Source: Larimichthys crocea (taxonomy: Eukaryota; Chordata; Actinopteri; Sciaenidae). Taken from it: a DNA stretch of 64,000 nt. This document shows, one piece after another, positions 1-64,000 of this stretch. Every line of letters starts with the position of its first letter. Positions within the stretch are counted from its first letter, which is position 1. Made by a program: the position numbers and the translations under genes. The stretch spans positions 9,343,291 to 9,407,290 of the forward strand of contig NC_040021.1 of NCBI RefSeq assembly GCF_000972845.2, in the 5' to 3' direction. The notes beneath the pieces are model-generated. The model searched no databases. It was not told the DNA's origin and saw only the letters and a program-made list of their open reading frames with translations.

Positions 1-3000
1 CCTTTGTCAGCATTCAGCTGATTAAACTCATCAATCTGCTCTATTAAATTAACAGCTTTCAGATCAAGGGGTGAGAACAAGGGGCTGAGTGCTTGTGGGC
101 ATTTTTAACCGCTCTTATCTTTCAGCAACAGTTGGCTTTTTGTCTACGTTGTTAGGACAGTCCAATCTGGATCTGCTTAAGCGCTTGTTTTAAGGAGAAA
201 TATGAAGACAAACAGGCAAAATGCTATTCTGTTTAAATTTAGATTTATTTAACATGGCAGTTAAATATGTCTCAATATGCTTAAGCAGCGTACAATTACC
301 CTGTCTAAAGTGCGGAGCGTCTAATAATTCGCCACAGAACCCATCTTAATCATTGTGTCTGCATGATTGATTAGCACCATTTGCACCTGAACGGACAGGT
401 CATAAAGGAGAATGAAATGGATTAAACTGCTGTGCTGGACTTTACCTTATCTCTTAGGGAAAGAAGAACTCGGAGTCGCCACACTCTGAGTAACTTTTAA
501 TTGTTTTTGTCTGGTTGCTTTGCATTTCTTGGCAGCAGTTTCATGATTTTGTTGGTGGACTTTCAGCTCTGCTGAATATAGTTTTGTTTTAGAGTATATG
601 TCTTTAAAAAAAGGATTGCAGGTTTATTATCCACAACAGTGGAATATGTCTACACCACACCTCAGCAGTTTAAAACACTGCAAAATGAATGCTGCTATAA
701 TCAAATAATGTTATATGAACAGTGGCTCAAATGTCTGTGAGCGCACAGATGAATATCATCCAACTCTGAATGTCCCTTCAGCTCCATGGAGCATTTTATT
801 GTCTTTCAGCTCATAGTGTTTTGTTTTCTGGGCCGCTTTCAGCACTGTTTCCAGCTGTCAAAACCAACTGTATAATACCTGCCCAGCATCAAATGACAGA
901 CTAGTCACACAGTGGAACATCTAGCAGCTAGAAAATCAGATATTTCCCTCAGATGTTTGTGTAAACCAAAAAACGACAGCATGTAAAACAATAAAATCAG
1001 TGATAACATGAGAGGATAACTGTGTCAGTACTAGCACTGATCAGTGACAATAAAAGGGACAAAAATTACTATTATTTCTTGCTGAAGATTTGTACTGATA
1101 ATGAAAATCTTTTTTTTGCCAGAAGCATTATAAAATCTCTCTTCAGACTCTCAAAAGTCTCTTCAGTGCTTTAAAATCCATGTAAATCATTTCAGTGATA
1201 GTAACCCAGCATTGTAAAATAAACATATCCAATACATATTTTAAAGAAAATAATAAAATAACTATGTTGTGTCAGTAATCGTCACTGAAGAAACTTGCAT
1301 GCATTATTATTTAACTGTGCTTTGCTGTTTTATTTTAGTCACGGGTTGATTTCTGACACACATGGGTATTTTACTTATTTAAACCGCACAAGGATGGAAG
1401 CAGCAGGTTAGTAAAGCATGTCGGGCAGTATGAGTTCAAACAACATATCGAGAATAGTGGATGTTAAGGGCAAAAGAGCAATGAATATTTCAAGCGCAGT
1501 CACTCTGAGACTCCTTCATGAATTGTGTAACTGTATAATATCATTTGGCTCAGACGACAAAGGTTTAAACATTTGTCATAACCACAAATATACAAAAACA
1601 CTTCTGCCCTCAATTATTTCTTTTTATTTGCTGTAGAAAAATAATAAGTTTCTTGCAATTTTTTCTGGATGTGAGTGTACCCCCATTGAGAATGCTCCTT
1701 GAGTGCCTGTCAGGTACTCTTATGTGGAGAGCTGGTTTATTGTAGTGGTCATTTCAGGGGCTTTTTTTTTTTTTTTTCCTGGAATAAGATGAGGGGAGGT
1801 GGTAATATTGCAGAGAGGCTGTGATAGCAGGGTTTTGAGAGCGGGAAGAGGGATGTTTGGCAGAGCTCTGAAAGTACCTGTGTTGTGATGGTATCTCATC
1901 GCCGCCACAGCACAGGGCACATGGTGATAAGAGTTTGCTTCGCTTCTACTGTATTGCCACACATACACAAACACCCCCACATAGACACAACCAAGGTCAT
2001 GCATAGCTGCAGGGTAGATGTCTAAGTATTGTGGGACTGACAAGAGTCCTGACAAATCACACGAGCTCAGACTATATGCTAATGTGCCAGTGCTAAAATC
2101 TATGAAAAAGAAGAAGAGCAAAGTAAAGACCTGCCTCTTTTAATCTTTGACATAGACAGCCTTGTCTTGTCACTCAGAGGCCAGCTGGGATTTGCCAGAA
2201 AAAAAAAAGAAGCTTTTCTCTCAACCTGAAAGCTGTACATGTGTTTGATATTTACCTCTCATGGTCCCTCTGAAAAGTGTGTCCCTATGTAACACTCTGA
2301 TAATGTGAGCCCATTGAAGTTTCACAAAAAAAGACTTGAGTGTTGGGGAAAGGTCTTTGGTGTACTGTAGTTGTCTGTCTGAACTGCAGGCACTGAATGG
2401 CTGATGGCTGACGGAGAGGCTGCTTCAAACCGAGGGAATTACTTGGCACTACTCATGTAGCCATTGTTACAACCATCTATGGCTTGGTCTGTGTCTTTTT
2501 GGAGCCATTTAAAGCTGAACGACGATGTTTGGCAGAACACTGCTGTCATAAATTCCAACATTTATTGTAATAGACAAGTACAGTTACATTACGCAAGATA
2601 CATGGTATTGATATTTTTATTCTTTATTTTAGAATCAGTAGCTGTTCCAAGGCTTTCAATCATATCACATGATCTTCACCAGCCCACTACGACAAGGATT
2701 TGTACATGTTTTGATTTCCATTTTTTATGAGAACTGAAAAGATTTAAAGGGCTTAAAAGTTTAGCTTGAATGTTCATTTTTGTTCTTGAAAACAAATAAA
2801 GATGATATTTTCCAAAATCAATATGCAAAGTTGTAAAGCACATAACTCACAATAATCCCAATTGATGTCTGAAGCAGTGAACTATGTTCCACTGCTAAGC
2901 ATTACATAAAATCAAACTCTTCAATTATCCATTTTGTTAGTTCTTTGATTACAGCTTGTCTGAAATCTCAAATTTAAACAGAAAATAGTAGAAAATGTAA

Positions 3001-3044
3001 TTATAAGATCATATTGTTACACATTTTAATGATAATTTTAGTTC

Positions 3045-3355
3045 TGGACGAATTAGTTGGAAAAAAGTTAGTCAATCATCAGAAAATTCTCCAACAGCAA
3101 TGTTGACAGTGATTAATTCTGTAACCAAAAAACATTCAGCATCTTTTCAAATATGTGGATTTGCTGCTTGTTTCTGTTTTATATAACTGTGAATTGAATC
3201 ATTATGGGTTTTGATAGGAACCATACAAGCAATTTAAACACAATTCACTTTGGATTCAGGAAGCTTTTGATAAGGATTTTCATTTCTTGACATGTTATAG
3301 CCTAAACAATGAATCAATACTAATTATTAAACTAAAATATTAGTTAGATGATACT
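3045..3355. repeat. Degenerate dispersed teleost repeat, copy 1
   Basis: The order of short blocks (a tail like AGTTAGTCAATCATCAG, then GTGGATTTGCTGCTT, then TATGGGTTTTGAT, then TTGACATGTTATAGCC and AAACAATGAATCAAT) follows an abundant fish repeat whose ends carry ATTAATCGATTA-like motifs. Recognition is from memory of the family and the copy is strongly diverged. A second fragment, in the other orientation, lies at about 16885-17055. Boundaries are approximate. Confidence 0.5.
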
Positions 3356-5568
3356 AAATTATCAATCAGGCCTGAAGCAACATTTATGTCCTGAATGTAA
3401 AACAAAATAGACATAGATGTAGGCAGTGGTAACAGTTTAAGTGTCCGTCATTATACAGGTCATACCAGTCAGCTGAGTTGTGATCAGAAACAGTCGCTGT
3501 AACTGTAAAAGTCAAAGTCCACTTACTTCCCTTTTAATGTAGTTTGTAATACATCAGGGTCTTCAGCAGTAGATTAAGTTTGCTCACTTGTAAAGGATAT
3601 TTTGCATATCTTTGTAAAGTTAAACCAACGCTGTTTTTTAACTACAGGAACAGCATACTGAAGCACACAGACAGCTTGCTAGTTTGATGTTGTGAATATA
3701 AGCTCCTCTTACACCTGGTTGTTATCAGGCCCCTCTGAATGATCCAACCAGGGATGTTTCTACCCGAGATGGTATTTGTGAGCAGACTGAGCTGCTATCT
3801 GTGATTTGCAGGAAAGGATTTTTTTTTTAAGTTTAAAAAACCGAAATCAGAATATTTGACTTGCTAAACTCTAAGAAACTTGCAAAGAATGTTTGCTGAT
3901 AAACAACCTCTTCTCACTCAATTTAATCCCTTCTAAATCCTGATTCAAGTCACCAACAAATCTGAGTGCAAAACAAAAAAACAACAATGAAAAAGCAAAA
4001 AGTTGGTTTCTATTCGTAGTTGTCTTTGCAGTTTAGCTCCTTTCCTTATCTCTGCTCCCCATACATACCTCTTTTCTTCTTCCTCAATCACCTCTCATTT
4101 AGTTTCTATCTCTCAAGGTCCCCTCTCTGAGCTACCTGCCTATTATGTTTCCTTCATGTGAGCTAGGTGGAAATCATTGAAACGGAGCAAACCATTTATT
4201 AGCAGGGGTGATTTAATTTGGGTTCAGCGGGATGCTTCATTTCAGCATGAGGGTACATTTGTCTGCAGGAGGCTGTAGGAAATTGTCATTGCAGTGGGCT
4301 AAACTTGACTTTTACAGAAAGTTGCTCCCTGAAATTGGCTTTTTTTTTTATTTGAGAACTAGAACAAGAAAAAAAGTGTGTGCGTCTCAAAGCCTGTGAG
4401 CAGACGGTTACCTCCCATCCTCCTACCCTGCTTTTCTTTCCCCTGTCTTATCTCTTCAGATGGTGCTGTGTATACGATCCCGCTGAACCCAGTGTGTTGT
4501 CATCTGTCACTCAGCCGGTGTTGTGGGCACAAACGAAAAACAGAATTTTTGGCATCTCATTTCCGCTGCACTTGTCTGTTCGATGCGTTTGATAAGTGTG
4601 AGACTATCAAAGCGAGTCATCCCATCTAATCAAGTTGCCTCACAGCATCTTAAACTACATCACCTCCTCACAAAGCAATGACACACTCCGGTAAGCAGTG
4701 AAGTCCCCTGGGGTCACCCTTATATTAAAACAAGAATAATTATGCCATACTCACTCCTTATCTCTAGTTTTTACTGCCTGCTGTGAGCTGTGGCTGACTA
4801 GTTGACATGAGGTTAAGAAAAGTGTCCGTCAAATTGTTTTGTGAACTTAGCATCTCTTCTTCTGTTTGGTAGTGTGTGTGTAATAAGAAGATGGACAGGA
4901 TATGTTGTATTCCTATCCTGCTCTGTAATGATAATTCCTGCAGGGTTATAGCGCCCAGCAACTCACTCTATTCTGCGGATCACTCAGTTAATTTCACACC
5001 GACCCAAAGGAAATGCTTGGTTTGACCCGCATGCTCTCACCTTCAATCGCTGCTCTGTTCTCAGAGCTCTCACTCCAGCTGACACTCTCAACATACAGTA
5101 GCTGCTCTCTTGCTCTTAACACTCTTTGTTTTCTAATAAGGGAAGACTAAGCAGAGAAAGTATTTTGTTATGCAGCACTCACCTAATTAGCCATTGAGAG
5201 TGTTGTTTATCTCGTGCATAAGCTGAACATGAACATCTGCTCTTGTTCTTTGGTCGTATGTGCGCATATTTGAGTAAGCCATAAGTGCCTCTTTTGTAAT
5301 ATCCTGAAAGTCAGAGCTGATTTAAGCAGAACTGTTTGATTACTGGATATTTCTGTTGGGGGGGGCAGCAATCTGGATGCATCACCTTGTTCACAATACA
5401 ACAGGTTCATTTGAAGTTCATTGGCACAGACTAAATCAGGACGTAAGAGTTGGAAACATGCATATAACTGCAGAGGAAATTAACTAATTACTTCTTTCTC
5501 AAACATTCTGTTAAAATCAAACTTTCTTTCTGTTTGAAGTTGAGATACTCTTTTCTGACATGTATCTA

Positions 5569-5700
5569 TTCATCCATCCGTCCGTCCATCCATCCATCCG
5601 TTATATGTAAGCTCTTTTCCTTATCATGGTCACTGAATTTGGGCAGGAGGCAGGGTACACCCTGGGCAAGTTGCCAGCTCGTCACAGAGTTAGTTACCTT
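5569..5700 (+). mobile_element. LINE (RTE-like) 3'-end fragment with (ATCC)n tract
   Basis: A tract of ATCC/GTCC units at 5571-5600 is followed by GGGCAGGAGGCAGGGTACAC, CCTGGGCAAGTTGCCAGC and CGTCACAGAG at about 5640-5690. This block is one of the commonest dispersed repeats in teleost genomes, generally attributed to the 3' end of RTE-type LINEs. Assignment to RTE is from memory. The fragment ends only about 55 bases before the acceptor of the next exon. Confidence 0.65.
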
Positions 5701-5753
5701 CATATATTACAGACTAAAGCCCTTTAACCTGCTGCTTTGTGTTTCTCCTGCAG

Positions 5754-58496
<52,743 letters not shown>

Positions 58497-59151
58497 GGAA
58501 AGTCGCCACAGAGGGGGTCTCGTGTTTGTGTGTGTGCGTGCACAGTAAGTGCAGGCGTGAAGAGACAGGACCATTCCCAAACAAACAACAAACAATCTCC
58601 CTGACCCAAAATCCCAAAGACGCACAGGACCAGACAACTTAACTACTTTTACCACCTTGTCTTGTACTATGCAAACTGTATATTTTATGAACTGTAGATT
58701 GTACCTGAACTTGGTTCATCATTTGTCAGTGATTTGTTTAGATATGCAGATGAGTATATGGACACGGGGCTTTGTATAGTAAAATATGCTTTTTTTTTGT
58801 TATTCAGAGGGAGGTTTGAGATCTGTGTTTTGTTCTTGTTAAGTTTAGCCTTCACTGGGAATCAAACTGTTACAATGTTTTTGTCATTCCACTGCTTTGT
58901 ACCCTCCAGAGCCCCAGTTGCAATTATTTGTCAATGGAAGTAGCTACAAGTTTTTGTTTGATGTTTGGGAGCATGCACAGTTCCTGAGTAATAACATCCA
59001 GTGTCTGAAAGGATCATTTTGAAGATGCAGACCGTCACCTCTCAAAGCATCTGTTTTTGTTTTGAAGCTCTATCTCGTAGCATGCCTGATGTCAAGTTCT
59101 CCTTTAAAGCATTGATATGGCGGCACATTACGTGTCGACTGCAATTTGTTA

Positions 59152-59221
59152 ATGTAAACTTTACCCCTTCTGTGCCTATACAGTTTGTCATTCCACGTGT
59201 GGAAGACAGAGAAAAGAGTTG
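59152..59221 (+). repeat. 70-bp duplicated element, 3'UTR copy (B)
   Basis: Gapless match to 56244-56313 at 63 of 70 bases. Its hairpin (59187-59207) keeps both arms of copy A (GTC, TTCCAC / GTGGAA, GAC), but the bulged base is A instead of T and the loop is GT instead of AC. Confidence 0.85.
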
Positions 59222-59264
59222 GTGAGACAAAGTGGGACTGTGTATAAAGAGAGAAGTTTTGGAA

Positions 59265-59270
59265 AATAAA
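59265..59270 (+). terminator. utrn: Proximal polyadenylation signal AATAAA
   Basis: AATAAA 44 bases after the 70-bp element, followed by the GT-rich AGTTGTTCTGAATTTGGGTT about 15 to 35 bases later. Suitable for a short 3'UTR of about 0.8 kb. Confidence 0.5.
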
Positions 59271-59906
59271 GATTTAAACCTAAAGTTGTTCTGAATTTGG
59301 GTTCGAAAGAGGCCCGCCATCATTATGTAGAATAGCTTCTTTTTTTTTTTTTTAAAGATAAATGTTCAGAAATCAGAGGAAAGCCATGATTGCCTTGCTA
59401 CCTCAGACTCATAGACACAGTTTTGTTTTCGTGGTTTGTAAACTTGTTTAAAACAGTTGTGATCATTTACAGAACAAGAACAGCCTGGTTTAGCATTCTA
59501 AGCTTTAGCTTACTGTATTGGTGTACACTGCAACGAGGAGATACCAAGTAAAAAAAAAAAAAAAAGAAGTTACTATTACTGTACCACAATGGGTCTGTGG
59601 CCTGCTGAAGCTAGCCGCCCGTTAGGACGAGTATTACTTTATCTGTTGTTGGTTTTTCCACTGGCCTTCTAGCACTGGTCCCTCACTGCGTTGTGTTGTT
59701 GTGCTATATGCTATCCTGTAAAACTTGTGAGACTGAACAACACTACTATAACCTCCTCTGACTGTAGACTAATGATGATGTTGGTGATGATTTTAATGAT
59801 TCCAATCATGATGAACCGTACCATGGCAGAACTGTGTCGCTTCTCCTGAGGTATGTAAAATAGATTGACCACACTACGTGTAATATGGCTACGTTGTTTT
59901 ATTCTA

Positions 59907-59912
59907 AATAAA
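59907..59912 (+). terminator. utrn: Distal polyadenylation signal AATAAA
   Basis: AATAAA in TTCTAAATAAAATTT, followed by T/GT-rich sequence (CTGCTGTCATTATTTTTACT, TATTGTATGCTCTGT) from about 59939. This is the better candidate for the main 3' end. Confidence 0.6.
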
Positions 59913-59935
59913 ATTTTTATAACAAGTATGCATCC

Positions 59936-62900
59936 ACTCTGCTGTCATTATTTTTACTTATTGTATGCTCTGTAAGCACTGTATACTGTAGTAACGGGTG
60001 TTTGAGGCTGTAAATATTTGAAGGTGACATACTGTAGATAAATCACTTCACAGAATTTCATCAACACTCATCAAAAATTCATCCCACTGCTTAAAGTGTT
60101 TTCATATGCAGCACTTGACCTGCATTTAAAAGCATCTTACACACTCACCAGTATGAGGAATACAAGCCTCATTACTAGTGTCATCCAGCCAGCACTAGCA
60201 TTTTTATTTATCAAAGAAATTGATCACGCAGTGAGAGCTTGTATCATTATTACATATTCGCAGTGAGCATGCTGAGCTATAACTGAGAACTACAAATGAA
60301 TGATGAAAGGTAATTAGCCTCTTCGCCTTTTGCTCCAGTCCTTCAAATCCATTTTTTTTCTCTTACATTTCAGCAGCATTACTCACTTGTGGTTGACACG
60401 CTCTGATTACTCTTAAAGATTATGTGATGTTCAGTTAAAGATATTTAACTTGACCGTGCCTGGCCCTGCTGTCGTTTGTTGTTGTCACAATAATTCACAT
60501 AATTTCATCAGTCAATCGGAATCGCAACAGGAAATTCTCTGTTTTCTTAATTCTGCAGTTATTAGACCACGCCAAAATCAGTTTCCTTCCTTTCCCTTCT
60601 CCCTCCTAACTTAACAGTCAAGTCACAGTTCTATAACCGTGTCCTCTTGACTTCAGTTGAGTGATTACTGTCATCAGTGCCGTGATCATTGTCACCACTC
60701 ATCATCATTTTTGTTGTTTTCTGTCCAAATTGGAGAGAAAGTTGAGACTTTTTCTTGCTGGACCAGTTCAGTCTTGAATAGCACTCCCTATTATCTATGG
60801 TCCATGCGTTCCATAACACACTTCAATAATGCAACAGTAGCCAAGTGATAGTGCACCCTAATTGGACCTGGGGCTACTGTACACATTCTGCCTTCTTATA
60901 GACTGTGTGCTCACATCCTCTGGGCTCCCTGAGGTGCTTTAAATTAGTCTACCACTCCCATTTCTGTAATGCATGAGCTTGTTTGTAAAGGCAACAAAGT
61001 TTGTAAGTAACAAACCAGCATCCACAAGGGAGAGGTGTTATTTGTTCCTTTACTGGATCTTGTTATAAAAATCAGCGTACTGGCATTGTTATTAATATTG
61101 ATGTGACAATTATGCCAAATGTGAAAGCGGATTTGGTTTAATTACTGTAACAATCTAATGTGCTCATATGAAACTTAGTCAAAACAAGATTGCTTGAGTT
61201 ATCAGCAATCTTTCCATAATATTTTAATCCTGCTCAGAAGCAGCTTTCTGTGACTCAGCGCATTAGACTGTCAAGCTCCAGTGAGGTTGAGTCTGCTTGC
61301 TAGACTGAGCAAAGTTTAGCATTCTGCAACTCATTTAGTGGATGTTTTAATAATTATATTATTTACATGATTTAAGTAAAACTCTCTGGTCCTTAAAATG
61401 AAGGGCAAAGGTCAGGCTCAGTTACAGAACAGAACAGCCCTGGAGCTGGTAGGCAGTGACAGATACTTGCTGACATGAAAGATTTGATGAAGTTGAATCA
61501 ACAACATCCTGCAAACCATGTCGTCGATCTTAATCAGACCAGAAGACTATAGACTCACTGTCGTGACAGCCTCCTGCAGCTGCAGTGCTTATTGCACACC
61601 AACAAACAAAACTGTCGAATGGATAAAAAATTATGAGAAAACTTTTTAAAAAAATTAAAGTTTGTCTTGAGGGCACAGTATGCTGTAAACTAAATTGAAA
61701 GGTTGACTAAATAATATTAATTTAACTGAGCTTTAATTGCACCCCATAATCCTCAGCAGATGGAGCTGTCAAGTTGTCATGGATTGTTCATTATACTTAT
61801 CACCATCCATGTTGGGTCAAAAGTTTAGACTGAAACTTCATTCTTGTACTTGGAAACATCAGTTTGGGGCTTTTTTAACCACATTTCATATTATTGCAGT
61901 ACAACTTACAGTCACATTACAGTGACATTGCTGCTCAACTGCCAGCCAGTAAGTGATCGAAGATCCTGCAACACTTGGAATTTACAATTAATTTACATCG
62001 AAGCACACCTGTCAAGATGGATTAAATGTGTTTAAATATATAGGCAGTGTTTTTTTTCTTTTTCACTTAATAACCTAAAAAGTTATCTAAAGTAAAGCAG
62101 ATTTCCTTTTTCTGTTGTATTATATTGAAGTTGTATTGTTAATTTTCTGTCATAAGTTTATAAATGTGGTGAACAGTGAAATTAGCTAGACTAGATTAGA
62201 GACCAAAAGTGTTTTTTGCACCAGGCTGTAAACATGTTTATTTCTGCTGTGAAGTTGGACATTTTAACATGGGGGCTTATGGAGTTTGAAATGTTCTGTA
62301 GACAGACTCAAGGGGCTGCTTCAGATGTTTTCGGCACTTCTGCATTGGCTTCACAGCAATTTAAAGCAGCAACAGCAACTTCATAATTCCCGGAAATTAT
62401 GGTGATCTCCTGACTTTTCTTTTCTTCTTGGTTTATGACAAAATACTTGGAAAAAATTCCCATTCCCAGCAGACTGCGTTTTGTACTTAGTCCCAATGAG
62501 GAAATGACAACTGTCTAAAATGCTGGGGGAAAAAGAAGATGTTCAACATGGTAAATATTTTATCAACATCAGCAAACTGTCACACTGATGCAGCTGTGGC
62601 TGAGTACAGCTCCACAGAGTTTTGGGGTGGCTGCTTACAAACATGTTGTATTATTTTATGCATGTTTTACATTCAGTTTTATTATAAAATACAAAATAAG
62701 CCAAATTATTACATTTCACATATGTTGATGACATTGACGATATTATAATTGATCTATTATTGTTTTGTGGGAAACATTAATTTCATTAGATTGATTTACT
62801 GACAGCTGAATATCTTACACACAACAAAAAATAACACAGTGTTGTGTACAGCCCATGTTTGCTCAGTCAGCCAGAAGATTTGACAAGAAGAGATATCCAC

Positions 62901-63477
62901 AATGAAGTGTCTGAAACTGCTCTGCTAATTTAATTTAGGTTAAGCCCATCCAGTTGGCAAGACAGGAGCTCCCCTCTCTTAACTTTCTGTTCTGAACTTC
63001 AAACAATGCAGAGTTTTCTTCAAGATATTCAGGACAAGACCATTACATATATATTACAAAATATTTTATACAGTGAATATGTTAAATCCCTTGATTCTCT
63101 GTTATCATTGGTACCTCCTTTTTAGTATAGGTGACCTCACTGGAAATCCATCCCTTACCCTGGTCTTGTCAGTACTCTGGTCTTCATTGCAGATTAAACT
63201 GCACCACAGTTTATTTTTTGTTCCTTGTCCTGTGTTTATGAGCCTCTTACAGGATAACAGACAATATCTAATCTGTTTAATTTCCTTGTCTCTTATCCAT
63301 ATTCTCCTCTGAGCTTCACCATCTGTGATCTGCTAATTCTCTTTGCTGTCGGTAAAAACAGACTAAGGCGATTCCTCCAGGGTTTGGCCATGTGGTCTCA
63401 TCTGTCCACCAACCAACTAATTTTTTTCTGGATGGGATGGTACTGATGATGCTGAATGTTTATTTTTTTCCCTTTAT
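59936..63477. other. Intergenic DNA downstream of utrn
   Basis: AT-rich sequence without supported exons on either strand. Short frames such as 60631-60819 minus, 61737-61925 and 62539-62748 carry no family signature. Contains a dispersed repeat fragment at about 62210-62350. Confidence 0.65.
62210..62350 (+). repeat. Dispersed teleost repeat fragment
   Basis: CTGTAAACATGTTTATTTCT, GTTGGACATTTTAACATGGG and GGCACTTCTGCATTGGCTTC occur in this order, as in an abundant fish repeat that I recall with nearly the same blocks. Boundaries approximate. Confidence 0.55.
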
Positions 63478-63677
63478 CAGACTGTTTCTCATTCATGCAG
63501 CAGCAATGCTCGCTGGCATGAAGATCCGTTCGACAGCTGTCCCCTTTGATGCTTGGCAGGCTGGGACAGAGCTGGTGGTATGGGTATCTTGGCGGGTAGC
63601 TGCCCCTGGCCCAATGCAGGGACAGGGAACAGATGTTGAGGAGGAGGAGATGCAGGACACTGCCGGACCTGTGTAGG
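63478..63677. other. Unresolved exon-like, GC-rich stretch
   Basis: This stretch is much GC-richer than its surroundings. On the plus strand it follows a T-rich tract and CAG (63478-63480) and is open to TAG at 63674 (ends with an acidic EEEEMQD segment). On the minus strand it is also open, encodes Pro/Gln-rich residues (SPPPQHLFPVPALGQ) and could start after a CAG near 63671. I recognise no family in either reading, so coding status and strand are undecided. Confidence 0.25.
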
Positions 63678-64000
63678 ATATGAGATACAGTCTGGACCCC
63701 AGAGAGATGGAGTCAGGGATGAATACAAGGCAAGCAGCCCTAGAGGGGGAGAAGCAAAAAAAGATCAGGAGAATAGTCAGTTTCTATTTTCATTATTACT
63801 GTTATATCAGCAGTTGAATCTCTGTTATGCTTACACAGTGCTCCTCTATGTAAATGTTCCAGCTCACACGAAATTGAGTTAAGCTTGTATCCTAATGAAC
63901 CCTTCAGCTTTAAGAGTTCCCTTGCACTACTTATCTGCTAAAGTTTATTGTCCTCAGTGCACTTCAGATCTCCAGAATATGCTGAGTGCACATGGTGAGT
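63678..64000. other. Non-coding flank at window end
   Basis: No feature recognised. The final bases read TGGTGAGT, a donor-like string that cannot be judged because the window ends. Confidence 0.5.

Larger units (their letters stand above)
1..5753 (+). other. Intron 57 equivalent (3' part), no exon seen
   Basis: AT-rich non-coding sequence ending in a pyrimidine-rich tract and CAG at 5751-5753. Small open frames here (for example 1418-1636 and 1720-2121 minus) show no family signature and have intronic composition. It contains a degenerate dispersed repeat near 3045-3355 and a LINE-like tail with (ATCC)n near 5569-5700, both listed separately. No other gene is visible on either strand. Confidence 0.7.
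58497..59935 (+). other. utrn: utrn 3' untranslated region
   Basis: The terminal exon continues from the stop without a plausible donor-acceptor pair to AATAAA at 59265 or 59907. The end shown assumes cleavage some 20 bases after the second signal. It is AT-rich, has an A-run near 59550 and includes copy B of the 70-bp element. Length is about 0.8 kb with the first signal or 1.4 kb with the second. Confidence 0.65.

Overview
The window is vertebrate genomic DNA, almost certainly from a ray-finned (percomorph-like) fish. It holds the 3' half of one large split gene on the + strand, utrophin (utrn). I found 22 exons between 5754 and 58496. Each is bounded by AG and GT where a flanking exon exists, and they splice in one open frame into the last 816 residues plus stop. 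The fish origin is inferred from the intronic repeats: an RTE-like LINE tail with an (ATCC)n tract, a hAT element, a TTAA-flanked MITE and several other families that look like common teleost repeats. The spliced protein matches utrophin better than dystrophin or DRP2, for example in the EF-hand segment after [22 protein letters not shown] in the ZZ domain, the LISM..EQY segment, and the end SRPQ-V-M-stop.

Layout. 1-5753 is intron (upstream exons lie outside the window). 5754-9053 (3 exons) encodes the last spectrin-type repeat. 11563-18939 (3 exons) encodes hinge 4 and the WW domain. 20179-28974 (5 exons) encodes the EF-hand-like region and the start of the ZZ finger. 31157-35170 (2 exons) finishes the ZZ finger and the segment behind it. 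40115-51334 (5 exons) encodes the syntrophin-binding region and the dystrobrevin-binding coiled coils. 55322-58496 (4 exons) encodes the variable C-terminal tail. A 3'UTR follows, with AATAAA signals at 59265 and 59907. From about 59940 to 64000 I see intergenic DNA with one repeat fragment and a weak exon-like stretch near 63.5 kb.

There is no operon logic here. All coding sequence serves one protein, which links the actin cytoskeleton (through upstream exons) to beta-dystroglycan (WW-EF-ZZ), syntrophins and dystrobrevins at the membrane. Exon numbers below are those of the equivalent human dystrophin exons (58-79), because many exon lengths agree exactly with my recollection of that gene. 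Residue numbers count from the first residue encoded in this window.

The most unusual items are: (1) a 70-bp element present twice, in intron 77 and in the 3'UTR, about 90% identical, with a conserved hairpin whose differences fall in the bulge and loop; (2) two predicted alternative C-termini, one from skipping a 26-bp microexon and one from reading through the exon 77 donor into a polyproline tail; (3) an internally deleted hAT transposon with a perfect 8-bp target duplication and a recognisable transposase remnant. I saw no prokaryotic features, CRISPR array, tRNA or rRNA gene.
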